Part shown: positions 6,401 through 13,373 of the stretch, one piece after another
Layout of the letters: every line of letters begins with the position of its first letter
Numbering within the stretch: the first letter of the stretch is position 1
Assembly (NCBI GenBank): GCA_025997715.1
Contig: BNUY01000085.1
Span: 1 to 13,373, forward strand
Length of the DNA stretch: 13,373 bases
Direction of reading: 5' to 3'
From: Spirochaetia bacterium
Lineage (GTDB): Bacteria; Spirochaetota; Spirochaetia; Treponematales; Breznakiellaceae
Program-made: the position numbers and the translations under genes
Notes under the pieces: model-generated
Seen by the model: only the letters and a program-made list of their open reading frames with translations
Told to the model about the DNA's origin: nothing
Database searches by the model: none

Positions 6401-8467
6401 CTATAAACTCAACTCCATCCGTTCTATAATGTGGTCCTGATACACTTCGTCAAGTTCCACAAAATAACCGCTCCACCCCCATACCCGTACAATAAGGTTC
6501 CGGTAATTTTCGGGATGTTTTTTTGCGTCCTTCAATGTATCCCGGTTCACCGCATTGATCTGCATTTGATGACCGCCCATATCCATAAAGCTCTTTACAA
6601 AAAGGGCTACCTTATGAATACTGTCGGGATTGCGGAACATATTGTCATGGAGTTCAATCGTAAGGGGCCCTCCGTTGGCGGTCCGCACCAGGTCCGGCTT
6701 GGCAAATGATTTAATGATAGACACCGGGCCATTACAGCGGCTGAATAAACTGGGGGAATAATTGCACGCCAGGGCGTCCCCTTTTTTGCGTCCATCCGGG
6801 GTGGCGCCCACATCCTTTGAATGCCAGACATAGTACATAGCCGAACCGGTACCGGCGCGGAAGATTCCCCCCCGGTCATTACGCCGGCCCTCCAGGGCGT
6901 CCGCAAACCAGGAAAGCAGTTGGGTTGCCAAGGCGTCCACCTTGTCATCATCATTCCCCATCTTAGGCGCCTGATAACGCAGCATGGAATAGATCTCGTC
7001 ATAGCCTTCGAAATTCTTTTTTAGCATGAGGTGCAGATCTTCCTTGGTAAAAAACTTTTCCTCAAAAATATATTTACGGATAGCCGCCAGGGAATCTACC
7101 GCCGTGGAAAGCCCGGTACCGTGGATGCCGTAGTTATTGTACGTGCCCCCCAGAGAAATATCCCTGCCCTGTTCCACGCAGCCGTCCATCATGAGGCTCA
7201 TCAGGGGCGAGGGCTCCATATAGATATTGCCGGTAGCATCTATGATTTGTTTTGCCTGGCTGAAGACGGCGTCTTTTACCCGGTCCATTAATGTATCAAA
7301 GCTATTCCATTTTTGATCCAAAGCGATATTCAGCGCCCGGGTAAAGGACAGGCCGTTGATATTCACAATGTCCATACCGGCGCCGGGCACAATAAATTCC
7401 CAGCAGGCGGCCACCACATAGTTGTAGGCATCCTTCTCGGCATAGCCCCAGCGTTTCAGGGCGGGCACCACAATATCGTCATTGGCGTATTGGGGAAATC
7501 CCAGGCCCTGCTTCGTCAATACCGAGCCCTTATCGTACAATTCAACCGGGGTATTCTTATTAACCCGGAGATTAATTTTCGGATCAATTAAACGCAGTTC
7601 CAGACACGCCTCTAAACAGAGCGCGGAAAGATCGTTGTAGCTTTCACAGCCGTCGGGGTTAAGGCCGCCAAGCACCATGCTCTGCCCGTTATCCCCCTGC
7701 TGCATACCGGGATACAGATCGCTGTCCTTGTTACAACTGATAAAAAATTCTTCCAGAAGTTCCAGGGCGCTGCCGGGGTTTAAGACGCCCTTTTCTATAT
7801 CACCCTTGTAATAGGGATACATATACTGATCGAAGCGGCCGAAGGTATTGTGATAATTAAAACTGCACCACAAACAGTAATGCAGCAGCCGGAGAAATTG
7901 AAGGGCCTCATGGAAGGTCTCCGGTTTTTCCCGTGGGATTTTGGCGAAGGTCTCCGCAATGTGCGCATTACCCGCCTTAACCGCCTCCGCGCGGTATTTA
8001 TCCGCAAAGGCCTCTACCGCATCCAGAACTTCCAGGCAGGCGCGTAAAAATTGTACCCTATCCCCGGCGTCTTCCTTTTCAAACCGGGCAAGCTGTTCCT
8101 GCAGTGTTTCCCGTTTCCTGCGGGTACCGGTATCCAATAACAGAGTGTACCGCGGATTGATGTTGCTTATCTTACCCTGTTCGTGGATGGCGTGGTTTTT
8201 TTTAATCGCCTCAAATTCCTTTTTGGTAAAGATTTCCGGCGTCTTCGTAACGGTGCGGATCAACGCGATCCGCTCGCCGGAAAATACTACGGGCTTTTCC
8301 TGTTCCAGAACCCAGCGCAGACGATCGGCGGCCCGCTGCACATCACTTAAACCCTGAGACTCGTACAGTTCCGCCAACTGATAGGTTTCCGGGTGGGTGG
8401 TACGGAACTGATGGTGTTCCTTCCGTACAACGTAATAATCCAGTAACTGTTGAATATAATTGGTCAT
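6401..8467 (-). CDS. Glycyl radical enzyme of the dehydratase/lyase type, substrate unknown
   Basis: 688-residue member of the pyruvate formate-lyase / diol dehydratase superfamily, using a protein glycyl radical and a thiyl radical. Landmarks: GRFDQYMYPYY (210-220), the active-site loop AACWEFIVPG with Cys355 and Glu357, DGCVEQGRD (428-436), a C-terminal NGG-PLT segment near 598-603, and the radical loop RVWGWSGY with Gly664, 24 residues from the C terminus as is usual. Pyruvate formate-lyase has two adjacent cysteines; here Cys355 is flanked by Ala and Trp, and the Cys-x-Glu pattern matches glycerol/propanediol dehydratase and choline lyase. It is therefore probably not formate acetyltransferase. 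It is about 70-100 residues shorter than most characterised relatives. AAGGAGGAG lies five bases before the ATG. It sits 14 bases after its activase gene and before sugar-processing genes, so a sugar, polyol or deoxysugar intermediate is the likely substrate (inference). Confidence 0.93.
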   Translation of the reverse strand: MTNYIQQLLDYYVVRKEHHQFRTTHPETYQLAELYESQGLSDVQRAADRLRWVLEQEKPVVFSGERIALIRTVTKTPEIFTKKEFEAIKKNHAIHEQGKISNINPRYTLLLDTGTRRKRETLQEQLARFEKEDAGDRVQFLRACLEVLDAVEAFADKYRAEAVKAGNAHIAETFAKIPREKPETFHEALQFLRLLHYCLWCSFNYHNTFGRFDQYMYPYYKGDIEKGVLNPGSALELLEEFFISCNKDSDLYPGMQQGDNGQSMVLGGLNPDGCESYNDLSALCLEACLELRLIDPKINLRVNKNTPVELYDKGSVLTKQGLGFPQYANDDIVVPALKRWGYAEKDAYNYVVAACWEFIVPGAGMDIVNINGLSFTRALNIALDQKWNSFDTLMDRVKDAVFSQAKQIIDATGNIYMEPSPLMSLMMDGCVEQGRDISLGGTYNNYGIHGTGLSTAVDSLAAIRKYIFEEKFFTKEDLHLMLKKNFEGYDEIYSMLRYQAPKMGNDDDKVDALATQLLSWFADALEGRRNDRGGIFRAGTGSAMYYVWHSKDVGATPDGRKKGDALACNYSPSLFSRCNGPVSIIKSFAKPDLVRTANGGPLTIELHDNMFRNPDSIHKVALFVKSFMDMGGHQMQINAVNRDTLKDAKKHPENYRNLIVRVWGWSGYFVELDEVYQDHIIERMELSL

Positions 8468-8481
8468 GGGACTCCTCCTTA

Positions 8482-9348
8482 TTACAGAACAACGCAGGGA
8501 ATTCCCCGCTCCAAAAAAATATGTGTATCCGGGTTAAGCGCCCGGTCTATATCAAATCCGGGATCGTATTCCATCCCCACCATAGTGTATTTAGCCCCCG
8601 CCGTTTTATGGTAAGGCAGAAGTTCAACGTTAATCAAAGCTTTGGTGTCCCTTAGCATATCCGCAGCCGCCCGCAGATTTTCCTCCGTATCATTAACGCC
8701 GGGAATCAGGGGGATGCGTATGACAAAGGGCTTGGCGTTCCGCTTCAGCCGGTTTAGGTTTTCCAGAATCATCCCGTTATCCTGGCCGGTATACCGCCGG
8801 TGGAGGTGGCCGTTAATCAGTTTCAGATCCATCATTACCAGTTCAACCTCTTCAAGCATACTAAGAAAAATCTCCTCCGAACAAAAACCGCTGGTCTCTA
8901 CGGCCCGGTGGTTTCCCCTGAGCCGTCGTAGCAGTTCCACAAGAAACTCCGGCTGCCCCGTGGGTTCTCCGCCGGAAATGGTATACCCGCCGCCGACGGA
9001 CCGGAGATAGCCGGCGTCCTTCAGCAGCTTTTCCGCCAGCTCTCCGGCGCCGTACTCAAGGCCGCAGATCCGCCTGAGCCCCAGGGGACATACGCCCACA
9101 CACCGCCCGCAGTGAGTACAGGCTTCGGCGGAACCCGGAGCCGTACCGGGGCACACGCCCACACACCGGCCGCAGCGGGTACAACTGCCATGGCTCACCA
9201 TCAGTTCCGGCGTGAACTTGAGCCCCTCGGGGTTATGGCACCAGCGGCAGCGCAGGGGGCAGCCCTTAAAAAAAACCGTGGTACGGATGCCGGGACCGTC
9301 AAATACCGAAAATTCTTTGATGTCAAAAACCACACCCCTGGAATCCAT
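8482..9348 (-). CDS. Glycyl radical enzyme activating protein (radical SAM)
   Basis: 288-residue iron-sulfur enzyme that cleaves S-adenosylmethionine to place the glycyl radical on its partner, almost certainly the adjacent glycyl radical enzyme. The radical-SAM motif CPLRCRWC gives Cys30, Cys34 and Cys37. Two ferredoxin-type CX2CX2CX3C motifs follow (Cys56-59-62-66 and Cys77-80-83-87), typical of activases for non-pyruvate-formate-lyase partners; PFL activase itself lacks them. SAM-binding ISGGEP follows at about residues 123-128, and later segments such as METSGF-like VETSGFC, DLKLING and IRIPLIPGVND match the family. AGGAG overlaps the stop of the upstream ATPase gene and GAAGA lies nearer the ATG. 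The two ferredoxin motifs are nearly the same at DNA level (see repeat) and only ten residues apart. Confidence 0.95.
   Translation of the reverse strand: MDSRGVVFDIKEFSVFDGPGIRTTVFFKGCPLRCRWCHNPEGLKFTPELMVSHGSCTRCGRCVGVCPGTAPGSAEACTHCGRCVGVCPLGLRRICGLEYGAGELAEKLLKDAGYLRSVGGGYTISGGEPTGQPEFLVELLRRLRGNHRAVETSGFCSEEIFLSMLEEVELVMMDLKLINGHLHRRYTGQDNGMILENLNRLKRNAKPFVIRIPLIPGVNDTEENLRAAADMLRDTKALINVELLPYHKTAGAKYTMVGMEYDPGFDIDRALNPDTHIFLERGIPCVVL
9085..9183 (-). repeat. Near-identical direct repeat encoding the two ferredoxin motifs of the activase
   Basis: Two 36-base copies (9085-9120 and 9148-9183) differ at five positions and are offset by 63 bases (21 codons) in frame. Each encodes CxxCGRCVGVCP, so each supplies one four-cysteine cluster motif. 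Two ferredoxin half-motifs are normal in the family; this degree of DNA identity points to fairly recent duplication or gene conversion within the gene. Confidence 0.75.
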
Positions 9349-9363
9349 AATTCTTCTGTTCTC

Positions 9364-10878
9364 CTACACGGTATAGGACAGAATCTTTTCCTGGGTAAAA
9401 TCAGCCCTTTCGGTAAGGCTTGCAGAGATAGTACCCCGGCGCATAACATAAATACGATCACTCATGCCGATAAGTTCGGGCATCTCCGAGGAAATCATCA
9501 GAATCGCTGCCCCGCTTGATGCCAGTTTATCAATAATTTTGTATATCTCCGACTTGGCGTTAACATCAATACCCCTGGTAGGTTCATCCAGGATCAGCAC
9601 GTCGGGCTTACAGATAAGCCATTTCGCCAGGGATACTTTCTGTTGATTCCCGCCGCTGAGGGTGTTGGCCAACTGATACCGGGAGGAACAGGCAATATTC
9701 AAACTATCAATGGTCTCCTCTGTCACTTCACCTTCCCGGCGCCGGTTGATTCGGGTACCGGGGAACAGCCGCATGAGGGACGCCAGGGTGGTATTACATA
9801 CCAGATCCATCGGCAGTACCAGGCCCTCCACCTTGCGGTCTTCGGTTAGATACACCAGCCCCCGGCGAATCATATTGGAAGGGCTTGACCGGGCAACGGC
9901 CTCCCCTTTGTACAGGATCTGTCCGCCATAAAATCTGCGCACCCCAAAAATACTTTTCGCAAGTTCCGTGCGGCCCGAACCTACCAGGCCGCCGATGCCT
10001 ACCACTTCTCCCTTGTGCACCTTCAGGCTAAGGGGTTCCGTGTTATCGTCAATTTTCAGATCCCTGATTTCCAGAACAACCTCGTCGCTTGAAACATGGG
10101 CGCATTTGTACATTTCACCCAGGGTGCGGCCTACCATCATGTGGATCACCTTGTCATAGCTAAAATCTTCCATTTCGATGGTTCCCACATATTTGCCGTC
10201 CCGCAGTACCGTAAGGCGATCCCCGATTTCCTTCAATTCCTCAAACCGGTGGGAGATATAAATAACACTAATTCCCTGTTTTTGCATGGTGCGGATAATT
10301 TCAAAAAGATGATCTATCTCCTTTTGGGTCAGACACGCGGTGGGTTCATCCATAATAATGATCCGGGAATCGTAGGAAACCGCCTTTACTATTTCTATTA
10401 TCTGCTGCTGAGCGGTGGAAAGGTCCCGCACCAGGGTATTCGGATTAATCGAAAACCCCAGTTTTGCCAGCATCTCCGTACTTTTTGCAGCCATTTCTTT
10501 GGTATTTGTCAGGATGCGTCCGCCGGTTTCCCGTCCTAAAAATAAATTCTGGGCCACCGTAAGGTTTGCGCAGAGGTTCAGTTCCTGATGTACAAATCCA
10601 ATACCCATTTCCTGGGACTCCTTTGGATTGGTAAAACACACCTGCTTCCCGAACAGCTCCACAGTCCCTTCGTCCTGGGAAATAATACCCCCCAGGATTT
10701 TCATAAGGGTGGATTTACCGGCGCCGTTTTCACCGACCAGTATATGAACCTCCGCTTCCCGGACATCAAACTGAACATCATCCAGAATTTTTACATCGCT
10801 CCCCCGTATGGGTTTGCCGTAGGCATCAAAGATATACTTGGAAATATGCTCCATTTTTAAAATGGTATTGCCCATCAT
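9364..10878 (-). CDS. RbsA-type sugar ABC importer ATPase, two fused domains
   Basis: 504-residue cytoplasmic ATPase of the ribose/simple-sugar import family. Domain 1: Walker A GENGAGKST (49-57), GFVHQELNL, signature DLSTAQQQ (152-159), Walker B IIIMDEPT (173-180), switch His in YISH (207-210). Domain 2: degenerate Walker A GLVGSGRTE (297-305, Arg for Lys, normal in RbsA), signature LSGGNQQ (407-413), LILDEPTRGID (428-438), ISSEMPEL. Length agrees with RbsA (about 500). An in-frame TTG at 10890 would add four residues, but GAGGG at 10884-10888 fits the ATG at 10878, which I use. It follows permease 2 by 13 bases. Compared with RbsA, residues about 17-30 form a longer loop between the first two strands. 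The sugar is unknown. Confidence 0.94.
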   Translation of the reverse strand: MMGNTILKMEHISKYIFDAYGKPIRGSDVKILDDVQFDVREAEVHILVGENGAGKSTLMKILGGIISQDEGTVELFGKQVCFTNPKESQEMGIGFVHQELNLCANLTVAQNLFLGRETGGRILTNTKEMAAKSTEMLAKLGFSINPNTLVRDLSTAQQQIIEIVKAVSYDSRIIIMDEPTACLTQKEIDHLFEIIRTMQKQGISVIYISHRFEELKEIGDRLTVLRDGKYVGTIEMEDFSYDKVIHMMVGRTLGEMYKCAHVSSDEVVLEIRDLKIDDNTEPLSLKVHKGEVVGIGGLVGSGRTELAKSIFGVRRFYGGQILYKGEAVARSSPSNMIRRGLVYLTEDRKVEGLVLPMDLVCNTTLASLMRLFPGTRINRRREGEVTEETIDSLNIACSSRYQLANTLSGGNQQKVSLAKWLICKPDVLILDEPTRGIDVNAKSEIYKIIDKLASSGAAILMISSEMPELIGMSDRIYVMRRGTISASLTERADFTQEKILSYTV

Positions 10879-10883
10879 AACCA

Positions 10884-10888
10884 CCCTC
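10884..10888 (-). promoter_or_regulatory. Shine-Dalgarno site deciding the ATPase start
   Basis: GAGGG on the minus strand lies five bases before the ATG at 10878 and eight before the next ATG at 10875. It overlaps the alternative TTG at 10890, which has no ribosome site of its own in the end of permease 2. This favours the ATG start and the 504-residue product. Confidence 0.55.
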
Positions 10889-10891
10889 AAT

Positions 10892-11866
10892 TTACAATTT
10901 TCTGTTTTTCACATTTTCAAAAATAATAGAAAGAAGAATTACCAAACCCTGTACCGCCTGATAGGTGTAATAAGAAACCCCGGCTAAATTGATACAGTTT
11001 TCAATCACCTTGATGATCAACACCCCGAAGACACTGCCGATTACGGAACCAACCCCGCCAAAAAGGCTTGCCCCGCCGACCACTGCGGCGGTAATAATTT
11101 CAAAGGTATAATTCCCGCCCCCCATATTCGGCTGGGCGCTGTTTACCCTGATGGTCAACAGTATTCCTGCCAAACTTGCAAAGAGGGCGCACACCACGTA
11201 CACGGTTATGTTGATCTGCGCGGTGTGGATACCGCTGAGCTTCGAAGCGCGGGCGCTGTAACCAAAGGCGGAAAGCCCGCGCCCGAAGGTTGACATGTGT
11301 ATTACATAATACATGATAAGACAAATGCCCAGGGCAATAGCCACCGTAGTATTGATACCCAAAAATTCCGTTCTGCCGATGGCCAGAAAATCCCTGGGCA
11401 GCCGGTTAATATCCCTTCCCTGGCTGACGATCTGGGCCAATCCATAGATGATATACCCGGTCCCCAGGGTGGCAATAAAAGCGGGAACCCGGATAACCTG
11501 TACCACAAATCCATTTAAAAGACCGATTACGCAGCCGGTCACCAGGGTAATGAGTACCGCCGGTACTGCGGGTATTCCCATACCCTTGACCAGTATCCCT
11601 ACTATTATAGAACTGAGCCCTACGGTATAACCCAGGGATAAATCTATACCCCCGGTCATCAGCACCATGGTCATTCCAAGGCAGGCAATAACCGGAATAG
11701 CCGCCTGCTTAATGATCAGCAGCGCATTATCCAGCATGGCAAACCGGGGCACAAAAATCATGGCGAAAAGCCAGAGGATCAGAAACACTACCAGGCTTCC
11801 CTTGGTTTTAATAAAGCCCCGGAGCCATTGGGGGATTCCTCTTTTTACCGCACCGTCTGCTCTCAT
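10892..11866 (-). CDS. RbsC-type sugar ABC permease, second subunit
   Basis: 324-residue integral inner-membrane protein of the branched-chain amino acid/ribose permease family. A short charged N terminus is followed by many hydrophobic spans (about 8-10). Family landmarks are GMTMVLMTGGIDLSLG (64-79), VPAFIATLGT (127-136) and the cytoplasmic coupling segment AVVGGASLFGGVGS (261-274). It differs clearly from the preceding permease, so the channel is probably a heterodimer of the two, as in transporters with paired RbsC-like subunits such as YtfT/YjfF or LsrC/LsrD. Its ATG shares one base with the stop of permease 1 (TAATG), and AGGG lies seven bases before the start, indicating coupled, balanced translation. 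Confidence 0.93.
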   Translation of the reverse strand: MRADGAVKRGIPQWLRGFIKTKGSLVVFLILWLFAMIFVPRFAMLDNALLIIKQAAIPVIACLGMTMVLMTGGIDLSLGYTVGLSSIIVGILVKGMGIPAVPAVLITLVTGCVIGLLNGFVVQVIRVPAFIATLGTGYIIYGLAQIVSQGRDINRLPRDFLAIGRTEFLGINTTVAIALGICLIMYYVIHMSTFGRGLSAFGYSARASKLSGIHTAQINITVYVVCALFASLAGILLTIRVNSAQPNMGGGNYTFEIITAAVVGGASLFGGVGSVIGSVFGVLIIKVIENCINLAGVSYYTYQAVQGLVILLSIIFENVKNRKL

Positions 11867-12822
11867 TAAAATACCCTGCCCCGTTCAAGTTCACGCTGCC
11901 TGCCGTTGATGCTGACCGCAACGATAAGGATGATAATAACGCCGACGATTATATTCTGGTAGAAGGGGTGCATACCTAAAAGATTGAGGGCATTGCGCAG
12001 AAAACCGATTATCAGCGCCCCTGCCAGGGACATGTATATCTTGCCCTCACCGCCGGCCATGTTGACCCCGCCGATTACGCAGGCCGCCACCGCGTCCAAC
12101 TGGTAATTGCTGCCCTGGGTTGGATGCACCGTATCCAACTGGGCGCTCAATAAAATACCCGCCACCGCCGCGCAGAATCCGGAAAAGGCAAACACAAAAT
12201 AGTTTATCCTTGCGCTGCTGATGCCCTGCTGCTTAACCACCATATCATTGCCCCCCAGGGCATAGATATAAATGCCGATCCTGGTCCGGGCCATCAGGAT
12301 AGTACAAAAAACAACAAACACCAGGGTGATATAATTTGAAATAGGGATGCCCAGAAAACTGCCGTTGCCGATAAAAACATACCCCGCAGGGAAGCCGCCG
12401 ATGGAGCGGCCGTTATTCAGTACCAGGGCGATACCCCCGGCAACCTGCCCCACCACCAGGGTGGTAATAAAGGCGGGAACCTCCAATTTTTGTACCATCA
12501 TGCCGTTAAAGGCGCCCATGACAATACCCACCAATAATCCTACCCCCACCGCCAGAACTACCGGCCAGTTCTGGAGCATTAAAAGCCCGCTGATCATGGC
12601 GCAGCAGGACATCATACCCCCCACCGCCAGGTCAATACCCTTGACGATAATGACCATGGTCATTCCATAGGCCACCAGGGAAATAATAGAACTTTGACGC
12701 ACCACATTCAGCAGGTTACGAAGGGTCAGAAAATTAGGAACCAAGACCCCCACCGTAAAAAACAGCACAACCATAATGAGGAGAAACCAATGTTGTTTAA
12801 GGGCCTTGGATACCGGATACAT
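11866..12822 (-). CDS. RbsC-type sugar ABC permease, first subunit
   Basis: 318-residue multi-span inner-membrane permease of the ribose/simple-sugar importer family. Landmarks: GMTMVIIVKGIDLAVGG (53-69), VPAFITTLVVGQ (115-126), and the coupling segment CVIGGVNMAGGEG (248-260), where the usual GGxSxxGGxG pattern has Asn in place of Ser. The C-terminal tail is basic (GRQRELERGR) and cytoplasmic. Start ATG at 12822; AGGAG ten bases upstream overlaps the stop of the binding-protein gene. Together with permease 2 and the ATPase it forms the importer whose binding protein is cut by the right edge of the window. Confidence 0.93.
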   Translation of the reverse strand: MYPVSKALKQHWFLLIMVVLFFTVGVLVPNFLTLRNLLNVVRQSSIISLVAYGMTMVIIVKGIDLAVGGMMSCCAMISGLLMLQNWPVVLAVGVGLLVGIVMGAFNGMMVQKLEVPAFITTLVVGQVAGGIALVLNNGRSIGGFPAGYVFIGNGSFLGIPISNYITLVFVVFCTILMARTRIGIYIYALGGNDMVVKQQGISSARINYFVFAFSGFCAAVAGILLSAQLDTVHPTQGSNYQLDAVAACVIGGVNMAGGEGKIYMSLAGALIIGFLRNALNLLGMHPFYQNIIVGVIIILIVAVSINGRQRELERGRVF

Positions 12823-12834
12823 ATTTTTCCGCTC

Positions 12835-13373
12835 CTAGAACATCTCAGCCTTTGCTTCGCTCAGATTTTCCCTGGTATAACAGGCGGTACCTGAATCAAT
12901 GTACTTCTCAACACTGGAAGCGTTGATTTTCCCGTCCAGGATCCCGATGAGGGTTTCCACCGCACGGGGGCCCATGCGTCCGGGGAACTGGGCCATGGTA
13001 CCGTACACTACCCCTTCTTCTATTAACTCAACCGCGGCCCGGGATCCGTCCACCGCCATGATCTTAACATTGCTCCGGTTCGCATTCTGCAGGGCGGTAA
13101 GGATACCATCCAGCATAACATCGGAAGCGGTAAACAGCCCCGCCACCTGGGGATTCGCCTGGAGCATATTCTCCGTTACCTGCATGGCCACGCTATTGGT
13201 CCAGTCACCGGGCTGTTCCCCAACGAGCTTAAGACCGCTGCCCTTAATCCCTTCCTTGAAGCCGTCCACCCGGTCATCACCGGCGGAACTGCCGTTGGCG
13301 CCCCGGACAATCAATACATTCCCCGTATTATTCAGGGCCTTTACCAAGGTTGGGGGACAAACCTTGGTAAAGG
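12835..13373 (-). CDS. RbsB-like sugar-binding protein of the first importer, partial (5' end missing)
   Basis: C-terminal part of a ribose/simple-sugar binding protein. The reading frame runs open to the window end. From about 13356 down to the stop the product looks normal: LVKALNN, DRVDGFKEGIKG, a segment ending GLFTASDVM, IMAVDGSRAAVELIEEG, and the tail KYIDSGTACYTREN, all matching the family. Such proteins are usually about 310-370 residues, so roughly half is absent, including the signal or lipoprotein sequence. The residues encoded by the last bases (FTKVCPP) do not look like family sequence and come from a terminal inverted repeat, so the extreme end may be artefactual. The gene ends 12 bases before permease 1, confirming it belongs to that importer. 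Confidence 0.88.
   Translation of the reverse strand, partial: FTKVCPPTLVKALNNTGNVLIVRGANGSSAGDDRVDGFKEGIKGSGLKLVGEQPGDWTNSVAMQVTENMLQANPQVAGLFTASDVMLDGILTALQNANRSNVKIMAVDGSRAAVELIEEGVVYGTMAQFPGRMGPRAVETLIGILDGKINASSVEKYIDSGTACYTRENLSEAKAEMF
13338..13373. repeat. Perfect terminal inverted repeat at the window end
   Basis: Two 14-base arms (13338-13351 CCTTTACCAAGGTT and 13360-13373 AACCTTGGTAAAGG) flank an eight-base spacer, and the second arm ends exactly at the last base of the window. The left arm is part of the normal binding-protein coding sequence; the right arm and spacer encode residues that do not fit the family. This looks like a fold-back or assembly-end artefact, though a real rearrangement junction cannot be excluded. 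Confidence 0.85.

Noticed and set aside
6401..8467. Annotation of the glycyl radical enzyme as pyruvate formate-lyase (pflB)
   Set aside because: The adjacent cysteine pair of pyruvate formate-lyase is missing (Ala354-Cys355-Trp356), Glu357 fits the dehydratase branch, and the activase has two ferredoxin motifs that PFL activase lacks.

Overview
The window holds eleven genes, all read from the minus strand, packed with gaps of 0 to about 60 bases, two of them cut by the window ends. I see no RNA gene, CRISPR array, transposase, regulator gene or gene-free stretch over 300 bases. Moderate GC content, strong AGGAG-type ribosome sites, a lipoprotein binding protein with a spirochaete-style lipobox followed by lysines (FAGC-KKK), and an oxygen-sensitive glycyl radical enzyme together suggest a strictly anaerobic bacterium. 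A Treponema-like spirochaete is my best guess; an anaerobic Firmicute is possible. This is inference from motifs, not a search result.

In order of transcription (right to left): first comes a ribose/simple-sugar ABC importer, made of a binding protein (5' part missing), two different RbsC-type permeases and a double-domain RbsA-type ATPase (12835-13373, 11866-12822, 10892-11866, 9364-10878). Then comes a catabolic core: a radical-SAM activating enzyme (8482-9348), a glycyl radical enzyme (6401-8467), an L-fucose-isomerase-like enzyme (4940-6340), a class II ketose-phosphate aldolase (4016-4927) and an FGGY sugar kinase (2529-4016). Last, behind a small intergenic region with a palindrome and a possible promoter, lies a second importer of the Mgl type: binding lipoprotein MglB (1428-2465) and the ATPase MglA (from 1355, running off the left edge). 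Its permease is presumably just outside the window.

The simplest reading is a locus for uptake and fermentation of a sugar or sugar derivative. An aldose is isomerised to a ketose, phosphorylated, and split by the aldolase, while the glycyl radical enzyme removes water or another leaving group from a substrate or intermediate. The glycyl radical enzyme is the most interesting item. It has the Cys-x-Glu active-site arrangement of the dehydratase/lyase branch (Cys355, Glu357), not the Cys-Cys pair of pyruvate formate-lyase. Its radical loop is the unusual RVWGWSGY, and it is short at 688 residues. I cannot match it to a characterised subfamily from memory. Its placement between a sugar importer and an isomerase/aldolase/kinase trio suggests an undescribed radical step in sugar catabolism. 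A second point of caution is a perfect 14-bp inverted repeat at the extreme right end, which interrupts the binding-protein reading frame and may be a contig-end artefact.
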